NCBI GenBank assembly: GCA_002403905.1
Contig: DHIR01000157.1
Location: 1-14,831 of the forward strand
DNA: 14,831 nucleotides
Reading direction: 5' to 3'
Source of the DNA: Mucilaginibacter sp. UBA4741
GTDB taxonomy: Bacteria > Bacteroidota > Bacteroidia > Sphingobacteriales > Sphingobacteriaceae
In this document: piece after piece, positions 7,362-13,502 of the stretch
Numbering within the stretch: position 1 is the stretch's first letter
How the letters are laid out: each line of letters starts with the position of its first letter
Notes under the pieces: model-generated
The model's input: the letters and a program-made list of their open reading frames with translations, nothing else
What the model was told of the DNA's origin: nothing
Databases searched by the model: none
Translations under genes and position numbers: made by a program

Positions 7362-10055
7362 TTACAATATTTCAAATCTATATACCCCAGACTCAAACTC
7401 TATCTCATATTTATCATTTACTTTTTTGGTGATAATATCTTTACCAGCATCGTCCTTTATCTTCATTTTATGGTTGGGTAAAATAAATGTTGCCGAGGTG
7501 TTTTTTGGTATCTCGATCAGTATCTCCAAATTGCCTTTTTTATTTGTTTGCCATTCTGAACGTATTTTACCAAATAAGCTGTTATAAGATGATTTGCAAT
7601 AAGTCAGATCTGCTATGGGTTTGGGTTCAATAATAAAATGCTTCATGCCTGCATTTGTCGGGTCAGGTTTAATGCCGCCAATAGCCGAATAAAACCAAGT
7701 TACGACACTGCCGAACATTGGATGGCTATGTGACCCGCCACCTTTCCATTCTTCCCATAAGGTGCTGTTTTTATTATCCAATAAATAGCCAAAACCCGGA
7801 GCATTTTTTTGATTCATTATCTTGTAGGCAATATCATCTCTGTCGTTTTGTGAGAGTACTTTTAACAATAGCGGCGTTCCCAGTATGCCGGTGTCAAAAT
7901 GATAATTAATTTTATCCAGATGGTTTAGTAAGGAATTGAAAACAAGGCTATAGTTTTCCTTGGGCACCAGGCCGAAAGCCAATGCAAATACATCAGCCCC
8001 TTGCCTGCCTTCCCAGTAGGTTTTTGTTGAAGGGTTATACCAGGCGTTATTAAAATTGGTCTTGATCTGTCGGGCAAGGTTTGCAAATTTAAATTGGTCA
8101 TCTTCTTTCCCTAATATCCCGGCAACTTTTGCCATCAGATCGGTAACATGATAAAAATAAGCTGTATTAACCAAAGGCTCCGGAACTTGAACTTTTGTAG
8201 GTGTACACCAATCGCCTAAACACCAGCCCTTAGGTTCTTCATGGGATATCAGCCCGTTTTTATCGGTTCTTGTTTCAAGGTATTCAACCCATTGTTTCAT
8301 GCCATTATAATGCTTCCTTAATACGGTGGTGTCACCATAATAAGAAAAATATAACCATGGCATAATTACATAGGCCGACCCCCAGGCCGGGCCACCACCA
8401 CCACCGGCAAATGGCGCAGTATGAGTAACAAACCCGGTCTTTTTATTTCGGGCATCATCTATATCATCAAACCATTTACGATAAAATTGAGGCATATCAA
8501 ACGATAACAAAGCGCTCTCCATGGTCACCTGTCCATCACCGGTATAGCCCAATCTTTCTCTATGCGGGCAATCGCTGCTAAGGCTGCCATGCAGGTTGGC
8601 TTTTTGTGTTTTTAAATAAGCGGTATTTATTTTATTCAGGAATGGATTTGAACACTCAAAACTTCCGTTTGATGCTACGTCGGTATGCACATCTTTTATC
8701 AGGATACTTTTCGCATCGAAGATCACATCCCTTGAAACAACCTCTATTTTGCGGAAAGCATGCCAGGTAAATTTGGGTTCCCAGTTTTCTATTTCGTCAC
8801 CTTTTAAAATGTAGTTGTCAAACTGCCCATAGTCATCGCCTTCTTCACTTATATATCTAATTTTGATCTTGCTTCCGGCCTTGCCTTTAACAGTTAAAGA
8901 TGCCCAACCTGCCACCGTTTCATCTAAATGATACAGATAAACAGAGTCTTTTACTTTACCATCAAAGGTGGGTTTTAAAGTACGGGTAACTTTATCAAAA
9001 GGTGCCAGTTGCGGGTGCAAAGCGCCGATAGGGGGCTTAACAAAAATTGATGATTTCCATTTAATATCATTATATGCTGTTTTATTCCAATCTCCTAACT
9101 CTAATCGTGCATCATACTTTTCGCCTGTAAAAATACCATCCTTTACTAACGGGCCGGTTGTGGTTTTCCAGGTATTGTCCGATTTAATGATAGCTGTAGT
9201 TCCATCGGTATATTGTAGCTCCAATTGGAAAATCAATTTTGGCAAATCATACCATAGCGTACCTTCAACTGTTCTATCACGTTGATTATACCAGCCATTA
9301 CCCAATAATATCCCTATGGCGTTATTTTTTTGCGTAATGCTACCGGTGATATCAAAAGTATTGTATAGCACTCTCTGGGTGGACTTATCATCATAGGGGT
9401 AAAGTAATTTTTTAAGCGGCCGTTGATCATAATTGGTAACTGCCGGAGCCAACATTTGGTCGCCAACTTTTTTTCCGTTCAAATACAGTTCATAAAACCC
9501 CAGGCCACTTACGTAGACTGTTGCTTTTTTTATTTTTTTTGCGATTATAAATTCTTTGCGGAAAAAAGGTGCCGGGTAAGTTATAGCCGAATCAGGATAT
9601 GGATTTTCGAAAGATCCGATCCATTTCGCCTTCCAATCAGCAGGTTGCAATAAACCCATAGACCAGGAAGCGGTTTTGCTCCAATTAGAGGGACTGTTTT
9701 TTTCATCCCAGATCATCACTTTCCAATACACCTTCTTTCTGGAAGTTAAAGCCTTGCCCTGGTAAATAACTTGAGTGGAATTAGAAGAATATACGATGCC
9801 GCTATTCCAATAATCGCCTTTATTTTGCGCTAATAAAGAGATGCTGCTCGATACTATAATTCTATATGCCTTTTGACTTTTAGCCTGGTACGACGAAATT
9901 AATTGCCAGCTAAGAATTGGATGCTGACTCTCAATCGCGATTGGATTTGAAAGATATTCGCATTTAAGGTTTTCAATTTTTACATATATTGATTTACAAA
10001 AAACAACATTTGGAATAAGTAGAAATAAAATTATAGAGGAAAAAACTATTTTCAT
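7362..10055 (-). CDS. Exported GH78 alpha-L-rhamnosidase
   Basis: An 897-residue protein with an N-terminal hydrophobic signal (about 1-20). The order is as in bacterial GH78: N-terminal beta domains (about 25-160, then a carbohydrate-binding region about 160-340 with YELYLNGKKVGD), a concanavalin-like region to about 460, the (alpha/alpha)6 catalytic barrel about 480-800, and a C-terminal beta domain. Catalytic-domain landmarks are CPHRERLGYTGDGQ (496-509), KGWCLGDWCTP (609-619), and TLWEEWKGGGSHSHPMFGSV (765-784), whose glutamates include the expected base. The enzyme removes terminal alpha-L-rhamnose from plant polysaccharides or glycosides. A five-glycine run (551-555) sits in the barrel. 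A Cys20 lipobox is not convincing because Phe precedes it. No SusC/SusD pair or other glycosidase is in the window, so this is not evidently part of a full PUL. Confidence 0.95.
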   Translation of the reverse strand: MKIVFSSIILFLLIPNVVFCKSIYVKIENLKCEYLSNPIAIESQHPILSWQLISSYQAKSQKAYRIIVSSSISLLAQNKGDYWNSGIVYSSNSTQVIYQGKALTSRKKVYWKVMIWDEKNSPSNWSKTASWSMGLLQPADWKAKWIGSFENPYPDSAITYPAPFFRKEFIIAKKIKKATVYVSGLGFYELYLNGKKVGDQMLAPAVTNYDQRPLKKLLYPYDDKSTQRVLYNTFDITGSITQKNNAIGILLGNGWYNQRDRTVEGTLWYDLPKLIFQLELQYTDGTTAIIKSDNTWKTTTGPLVKDGIFTGEKYDARLELGDWNKTAYNDIKWKSSIFVKPPIGALHPQLAPFDKVTRTLKPTFDGKVKDSVYLYHLDETVAGWASLTVKGKAGSKIKIRYISEEGDDYGQFDNYILKGDEIENWEPKFTWHAFRKIEVVSRDVIFDAKSILIKDVHTDVASNGSFECSNPFLNKINTAYLKTQKANLHGSLSSDCPHRERLGYTGDGQVTMESALLSFDMPQFYRKWFDDIDDARNKKTGFVTHTAPFAGGGGGPAWGSAYVIMPWLYFSYYGDTTVLRKHYNGMKQWVEYLETRTDKNGLISHEEPKGWCLGDWCTPTKVQVPEPLVNTAYFYHVTDLMAKVAGILGKEDDQFKFANLARQIKTNFNNAWYNPSTKTYWEGRQGADVFALAFGLVPKENYSLVFNSLLNHLDKINYHFDTGILGTPLLLKVLSQNDRDDIAYKIMNQKNAPGFGYLLDNKNSTLWEEWKGGGSHSHPMFGSVVTWFYSAIGGIKPDPTNAGMKHFIIEPKPIADLTYCKSSYNSLFGKIRSEWQTNKKGNLEILIEIPKNTSATFILPNHKMKIKDDAGKDIITKKVNDKYEIEFESGVYRFEIL

Positions 10056-10155
10056 TTGGATATTAATTGTGTTCTAAATTAGACTTTATAGACAAAATGC
10101 AATTCAGTCTATGGTCGATGTTATCACGGCCCTACTAATGTACATTAAAAAATAA

Positions 10156-10207
10156 TAGAGATGTAAAAAGCCCACGAACGTGTGTTAAAGACAGTTTTTT
10201 ATCTCTA
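10156..10207. repeat. Long imperfect inverted repeat with inner hairpin
   Basis: TAGAGAT at 10156-10162 pairs with ATCTCTA at 10201-10207. An A-run (10165-10169) faces a T-run (10195-10200), so the stem can extend. The loop contains its own hairpin, CACG-AA-CGTG, at 10173-10182. It could be a leader structure for the rhamnosidase mRNA (minus strand) or a boundary element upstream of the SnoaL-like promoter. No flanking gene ends here, so a simple terminator role is unlikely. Confidence 0.35.
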
Positions 10208-10213
10208 GCGTTC

Positions 10214-10250
10214 TTAACATACATCAAATGCATTTCTTATCCTACGTCAA
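10214..10250 (+). promoter_or_regulatory. Tandem FNR-like operator upstream of SnoaL-like gene
   Basis: Two 14-mers, TTAACATACATCAA (10214-10227) and TTATCCTACGTCAA (10237-10250), lie 23 bp apart. They resemble the FNR consensus TTGAT-N4-ATCAA: the first has a perfect right half, while left halves diverge. The 39-bp block 10212-10250 recurs at 12287-12325 with 34 identities. The proximal box centre falls near -43 relative to the start predicted from the -7-like box, close to the class II activator position. The Crp/Fnr protein encoded at 11702-12280 is the obvious candidate ligand; this is inference. Confidence 0.6.
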
Positions 10251-10272
10251 GCAGAATCATGTGGTTTAAGGT

Positions 10273-10280
10273 CACATTTG
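10273..10280 (+). promoter_or_regulatory. -7-like box for the SnoaL-like gene
   Basis: CACATTTG differs from TAnnTTTG only in its first base. It lies 22 bases after the proximal FNR-like box, exactly as the corresponding box upstream of ygiD does, and 36 bases before the ATG at 10317. The imperfect box fits a promoter that needs an activator. The predicted start is near 10287. Confidence 0.45.
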
Positions 10281-10316
10281 TCATGTCAATAACGACAACC
10301 AAAGAATCTTAGAAAA

Positions 10317-10877
10317 ATGAAAAATCTATTTAAAGCCGTTGCAACTGTTGTAATTATGATGGTGGCCGGTATTTTACAAGCTCAAGCACAGACAAAGCAG
10401 GAAATCACTAAAATGCAAGCCGAACTTAAACAGTTAACCGTCGCTGATCAACTGGTACAACAGCGTTTAAAAAAGTTCGACACACTGGATTTTACCGTCT
10501 TTAGTAACCAGCAATGGATACGTTTTCACGAAACCCACAGTCAAAATATTAAAGTATACTGGCCGGACGGACATGTGACCGTCGGACTGACTAAACACAT
10601 CGAAGACATGAAAGCTTTATTTGTATACGCTCCTGATACCCGTATCAAACAGCATCCAATCCGTTTTGGTTCAGGCAATTTTACCGCGGTAACAGGTGTA
10701 TTTCAGGGTACTTTCACCAAACCGATGCCAATAGGCGGCGGAAAATTCATTCAACCAACCGGTAAAAAATTCAGTATTCCTATGGCTACTATCGGCGTAT
10801 GGAAAGACGGTTTGATGACCGAAGAACACCTTTTCTGGGATAACAAAACCTATATGGACCAGATCATGGCCAAATAA
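10317..10877 (+). CDS. Secreted SnoaL-like (ester cyclase / NTF2-fold) protein
   Basis: A 186-residue protein with a signal peptide (hydrophobic core about 8-20, cleavage likely after AQA near residue 24). The mature part starts with a helical segment (26-53), then FHETHSQNIKVYWPDGHVTV (70-89), which resembles the SnoaL-like ester-cyclase domain, and ends with GVWKDGLMTEEHLFWDNKTY (160-179), the usual last strand and helix of the fold. Members range from polyketide cyclases to proteins of unknown role, and the fold alone does not define a reaction. Export makes a classical polyketide cyclase role unlikely. It is preceded by the tandem FNR-like operator and followed by a strong hairpin, so it may be largely transcribed alone. 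Confidence 0.8.
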   Translation: MKNLFKAVATVVIMMVAGILQAQAQTKQEITKMQAELKQLTVADQLVQQRLKKFDTLDFTVFSNQQWIRFHETHSQNIKVYWPDGHVTVGLTKHIEDMKALFVYAPDTRIKQHPIRFGSGNFTAVTGVFQGTFTKPMPIGGGKFIQPTGKKFSIPMATIGVWKDGLMTEEHLFWDNKTYMDQIMAK

Positions 10878-10897
10878 ATTCGACTCTATTTATATTC

Positions 10898-10930
10898 GCG
10901 GGTATGCATGTGTGCATACCCGCTTTATCT
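10898..10930 (+). terminator. Hairpin terminator after the SnoaL-like gene
   Basis: GCGGGTATGCA (10898-10908) and TGCATACCCGC (10913-10923) form a perfect 11-bp stem with a TGTG loop, followed by a T-rich stretch (TTTATCTTT). It begins 20 bases after the SnoaL-like stop. The T tract is interrupted, so read-through into the esterase is possible. Confidence 0.72.
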
Positions 10931-10985
10931 TTACCAGCCCGATTATTTGTTGCTTTCGGACCGGGGAAACTATAAATTAATTAAA

Positions 10986-11654
10986 ATGGAAAATAAAAAC
11001 GAAACCTTGAAGGACACCGCTCTTATCCTGGAGTATAAGATCCGTGAAGCACACAACCAAAGCCAAAAGCCCGGGTTGATTGTATTACTGCATGGTGTAG
11101 GAAGTAATGAAGAAGACCTGTTCAGGCAGGCTGGGAAATTCCCGACAGATTTCGTGGTGGTGTCGGCAAGGGCTCCTTATACTTTAGCGCCCGGTCGTTA
11201 CGCATGGTTTCAGGTAGATCTTTCTAAAGGCAAACCAGTGATCAATCCCGAACAAGCCGAGAAAAGCAGGCTGGTATTAAACACGTTTGTTAACCAACTA
11301 ATTGAACGTTATAGCATTGATGCGAACAAAGTTTATATGGGCGGTTTCAGCCAGGGTGGTATTATGTCTTATAGTGTAGGCCTGACTTTCCCACAAAAAT
11401 TTAAAGGGATCTTTATTTTAAGCAGTCGTTTATTACCCGAGGTGAAACCACTGATCAAAGCCGGTGCAGCGCTGGAGCAACTAAAGGTTTTTATCGCGCA
11501 CGGTACACATGACGAAGTGCTTCCTTTGGCTTATGCTCATGAAGCCAAAGCCTACTTGGAGGAACTGACCCCCAATATTACCTACAACGAATATGAAATG
11601 GGCCATACAACAAGCGAAAAGGAATTGGCTCACTTACTGGAATGGCTGCACTAA
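10986..11654 (+). CDS. Alpha/beta-hydrolase, carboxylesterase/phospholipase family
   Basis: A 222-residue cytosolic protein of the Abhydrolase_2 (YpfH/phospholipase-carboxylesterase) type. HGVG at 36-39 forms the oxyanion region, GFSQGG at 120-125 holds nucleophile Ser122, Asp176 lies in AHGTHDEVLP, and His207 in EMGHTTS completes the triad. An in-frame ATG at 10908 would add 26 residues, but it sits in the loop of the terminator hairpin and the added peptide (MCAYPLYLYQ...) is unlike the family, so the start at 10986 with its A-rich upstream is preferred. Relatives hydrolyse short acyl esters; the natural substrate is unknown. The Crp/Fnr gene follows after 47 bp and is probably co-transcribed. 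No convincing promoter box was seen between the hairpin and this start. Confidence 0.88.
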   Translation: MENKNETLKDTALILEYKIREAHNQSQKPGLIVLLHGVGSNEEDLFRQAGKFPTDFVVVSARAPYTLAPGRYAWFQVDLSKGKPVINPEQAEKSRLVLNTFVNQLIERYSIDANKVYMGGFSQGGIMSYSVGLTFPQKFKGIFILSSRLLPEVKPLIKAGAALEQLKVFIAHGTHDEVLPLAYAHEAKAYLEELTPNITYNEYEMGHTTSEKELAHLLEWLH

Positions 11655-11679
11655 AGAAATTGCTGAATAATCCTTAAAT

Positions 11680-11702
11680 TGCAGGGAATTAAAGATCCTG
11701 CA
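11680..11702 (+). promoter_or_regulatory. Inverted repeat touching the start codon of the Crp/Fnr gene
   Basis: TGCAGG (11680-11685) and CCTGCA (11697-11702) are perfect inverted arms around an 11-base centre. The last base of the right arm is the A of the regulator's ATG. In RNA the hairpin would cover the ribosome entry zone; in DNA it is a dyad that could serve as an autoregulatory site. It does not match the FNR-like boxes elsewhere in the window. Confidence 0.35.
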
Positions 11703-12280
11703 TGATATCAGCGTTGCTTTTCGACAGTTTTAACAAATATGCCAGGATCACCGATGCTGATTTTGCGTTGATAGAACAGCACATTACCCGGCGCTTTGTA
11801 AAAAAAAGAAAGGCATTGCTAATGGAAGGCGATACCAGCCGCTACGTTTATTTTGTAGAAAAAGGCGCACTCCGTTCTTATACTATAGACAAAGAAGGAA
11901 ACGAACACGTGGTACAGCTGGTTGTGGAAGGGCATTGGGTGGCCGACCTTTGCAGTTTTGTAAGCCAGTCGCCAGGAAATATCAATATCGAAGCGATTGA
12001 GGACAGTGAAGTACTATTGCTGGCCTATCACGACCTGGAATTACTATACGAACAAATCCCGCAGATGGAGCGGTTTTTCCGTCAGCTCTTTCAGCGCGCA
12101 TATGTAAGTTTGCAACAGCGACTAAATGCTGCCCAAAGCGATCATGCCGAAGATAGGTACCGGCAATTGATCAAAGAACATCCTTATATCGCTGCCCGCA
12201 TCCCATTGATCTATATTGCTTCTTACCTGGGCATTACGCCGGAAAGCCTTAGCCGTATCAGGAAACAGCTTTTCAATTAA
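11702..12280 (+). CDS. Crp/Fnr-family transcriptional regulator
   Basis: A 192-residue protein. Residues 18-112 form the cyclic-nucleotide-binding-like beta roll (MEGDTSRYVYFVEKGALRSY at 41-60, EGHWVADLCSF at 76-86), followed by a dimer helix (about 112-145) and a C-terminal helix-turn-helix (about 165-192). The segment where CRP has its cAMP phosphate-binding Arg-Ser/Thr reads SPGNINIEA, with no arginine, so cAMP binding is doubtful. There is one cysteine (Cys84) and no N-terminal cysteine cluster, so it is not an FNR-type iron-sulphur oxygen sensor. The recognition helix ITPESLSRIRKQL has Glu181, Ser184 and Arg185, the E-xx-SR pattern of FNR. It sits between two promoters carrying FNR-like boxes and probably controls both. 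The signal is unknown. Confidence 0.9.
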   Translation: MISALLFDSFNKYARITDADFALIEQHITRRFVKKRKALLMEGDTSRYVYFVEKGALRSYTIDKEGNEHVVQLVVEGHWVADLCSFVSQSPGNINIEAIEDSEVLLLAYHDLELLYEQIPQMERFFRQLFQRAYVSLQQRLNAAQSDHAEDRYRQLIKEHPYIAARIPLIYIASYLGITPESLSRIRKQLFN

Positions 12281-12288
12281 ACCCCGTC

Positions 12289-12325
12289 TTAACATACATC
12301 AAGTTTATTTCTTATCCCACATCAA
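12289..12325 (+). promoter_or_regulatory. Tandem FNR-like operator upstream of ygiD
   Basis: TTAACATACATCAA (12289-12302) is identical to the distal box upstream of the SnoaL-like gene. TTATCCCACATCAA (12312-12325) differs from the other proximal box in two positions. Spacing is again 23 bp and the distance to the -7-like box is again 22 bases. Both right halves here are the perfect FNR half-site ATCAA. The site begins eight bases after the stop of the Crp/Fnr gene. Confidence 0.62.
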
Positions 12326-12347
12326 ATACAATTATCTAACCTTTGCT

Positions 12348-12355
12348 GATCTTTG
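12348..12355 (+). promoter_or_regulatory. -7-like box for ygiD
   Basis: GATCTTTG matches TAnnTTTG except for its first base. It stands in the same place relative to the operator as the -7-like box at 10273. The predicted start is near 12362, giving a leader of about 24 bases that contains an AGGAG at 12373-12377, eight bases before the ygiD ATG, an unusually good Shine-Dalgarno for this window. Confidence 0.45.
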
Positions 12356-12385
12356 TATTGAATATTAACACAAGGAGCAATAAAC

Positions 12386-13219
12386 ATGACAACGATAGCC
12401 GCATTTAATAAATTTACCAGTAACTTAAAAGACACAGGGTATATCATGCCCGCGTTATTTATTGGTCATGGTTCCCCGATGAACGGTATTGAAGATAATG
12501 AGTTTTCCAGAAGATGGACCGCTATGGCCAAAGAGATACCTACACCGGCAGCCGTCCTGGTAATTTCGGCACATTGGTTTACCAAAGGCACAAGGATAAC
12601 AGCTATGGATTTTCAGCAGACGATCCATGACTTTGGCGGATTTCCGCAGGAATTATTTAACGTGCAATACAATGCACCCGGCAGCCCGGCATTGGCCCTG
12701 GAGACAAAAGAGTTACTTCAGTCTGCTCATGTAGAACTGGACCATGACTGGGGTTTGGACCACGGTACTTGGACCATCATCAGGCATATGTACCCGCAAG
12801 CCAATATTCCGGTTTTACAGTTGAGTATTGATTATACCCAAGGCCCGCAGTATCACTATGAGTTGGCCAAAGAATTATATGCCTTGCGTAAAAAGGGTGT
12901 GCTGATCATCGGCAGCGGCAACATGGTGCATAACCTGCGCATGATTGCCTGGGATAAGATGCAGGAACCCGGATATGGATATGACTGGGCGCTAAAGATG
13001 AATGATCAATTTAAGGATTTAATATCAACCGGTAATTACCAGCCTTTGTTAAACTATGAAACAATGGGCAGAGAAGCACAATTGGCTATACCCACGCCAG
13101 AACACTACTTGACGCTCATGTACAGCCTCGGCGTAAGTGGCGGTAATGACCAAGTATCGTTCTTTAATGACAAAGCGGTTGCTGGTTCACTGACGATGAC
13201 CTCGGTAAAATTCGGCTAA
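12386..13219 (+). CDS. ygiD: YgiD / 4,5-DOPA-dioxygenase-like LigB-superfamily protein
   Basis: A 277-residue protein closely resembling E. coli YgiD: MPALFIGHGSPMNGIEDNEF (21-40), VISAHWFTKGTRITAM (59-74), TIHDFGGFPQELF (79-91), APGSPALA (97-104), GLDHGTW (123-129), SGNMVHNLR (177-185) and PTPEHYLTLMYSLG (236-249). Probable metal ligands are His28, His63, His182 and His240, with His126 as a likely acid/base. The family includes extradiol-type dioxygenases that cleave catechol rings such as DOPA, but the physiological substrate of the bacterial enzymes is uncertain. Compared with YgiD it has about 15 extra N-terminal residues before MPALF; the AGGAG in front of 12386 supports this start over the internal Met21. 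The tandem FNR-like boxes upstream suggest control by the neighbouring Crp/Fnr protein. Confidence 0.93.
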   Translation: MTTIAAFNKFTSNLKDTGYIMPALFIGHGSPMNGIEDNEFSRRWTAMAKEIPTPAAVLVISAHWFTKGTRITAMDFQQTIHDFGGFPQELFNVQYNAPGSPALALETKELLQSAHVELDHDWGLDHGTWTIIRHMYPQANIPVLQLSIDYTQGPQYHYELAKELYALRKKGVLIIGSGNMVHNLRMIAWDKMQEPGYGYDWALKMNDQFKDLISTGNYQPLLNYETMGREAQLAIPTPEHYLTLMYSLGVSGGNDQVSFFNDKAVAGSLTMTSVKFG

Positions 13220-13502
13220 CGCCGGGTAATAAAAAAACATCGAGCATAAAAAAGCCTAGGGTTTAATTACCATTAACCACAACAATACATATTACAATTA
13301 CGGCTACAATGCTGCCGGTAAAAATGTACATCAATTATTCCATTGCTGATAGTTGTGTATGAAGATTTATATATAAAATGACCCTATAAAGCATAAAAAA
13401 AATGATCATTTTCAAAAATATTGTTGTAAATTTGATTTCACCCATTTTTCTTCCTTTTTAAGAATTTCTAAAAATTCTATACCGCTCTTTTAAAATCCTG
13501 CC
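13220..13502. other. 283-bp AT-rich intergenic region before the CheB-CheR gene
   Basis: There is no convincing open reading frame or RNA gene. The ygiD stop overlaps a short CGGC-TAAC-GCCG hairpin (13213-13224), but it is followed by an A-run rather than a T-run, so it is not a good plus-strand terminator. A 14-bp perfect palindrome, AAAATGATCATTTT, lies at 13399-13412 just upstream of a candidate promoter box (13427-13434) and could be an operator in the -33 zone. One FNR-like half-site, TACATCAA (13327-13334), has no partner at the 23-bp spacing used elsewhere. Confidence 0.55.
13427..13434 (+). promoter_or_regulatory. Candidate -7 box for the CheB-CheR gene
   Basis: TAAATTTG is a full match to TAnnTTTG and would start transcription near 13441, about 60 bases before the ATG at 13503. 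No clear TTG -33 element was found; the expected area is occupied by the 14-bp palindrome at 13399-13412. Confidence 0.4.

Larger units (their letters stand above)
10056..10316. other. 261-bp divergent intergenic region between rhamnosidase and SnoaL-like gene
   Basis: This gap separates the minus-strand GH78 gene from the plus-strand SnoaL-like gene. The right half holds the tandem FNR-like boxes and -7-like box described separately. The left half holds a small inverted repeat (TAGACT at 10080-10085 with AGTCTA at 10106-10111), a 10-bp palindrome AATGTACATT (10137-10146) and a larger hairpin at 10156-10207. No clear TAnnTTTG box directed toward the rhamnosidase was found. Confidence 0.6.

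Noticed and set aside
8968..9285. A 105-codon plus-strand frame inside the rhamnosidase gene
   Set aside because: It is fully antisense to the GH78 beta-domain region and has no family features; a chance frame.
7362..10055. Polysaccharide utilisation locus around the rhamnosidase
   Set aside because: No SusC/SusD genes, hybrid two-component regulator, ECF sigma/anti-sigma pair or second glycosidase is visible in the window.
10908..10985. N-terminal extension of the alpha/beta-hydrolase
   Set aside because: The start codon lies in a terminator loop and the extension does not resemble the family; the start at 10986 was used.
10214..12325. The repeated blocks as a mobile-element footprint or attachment-site pair
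   Set aside because: There is no integrase, transposase or target duplication; the repeats occupy matching promoter positions and carry internal dyad-like boxes, which fits regulation better.
13213..13224. Hairpin at the ygiD stop as a terminator
   Set aside because: The stem is only 4 bp and is followed by adenines instead of thymines on the coding strand.
13327..13355. A third FNR-like operator upstream of the CheB-CheR gene
   Set aside because: Only one half-site (TACATCAA) is present, the left half is poor, and there is no second box at 23 bp. A similarity of the following TTGCTGAT stretch to the ygiD promoter is at a different spacing.
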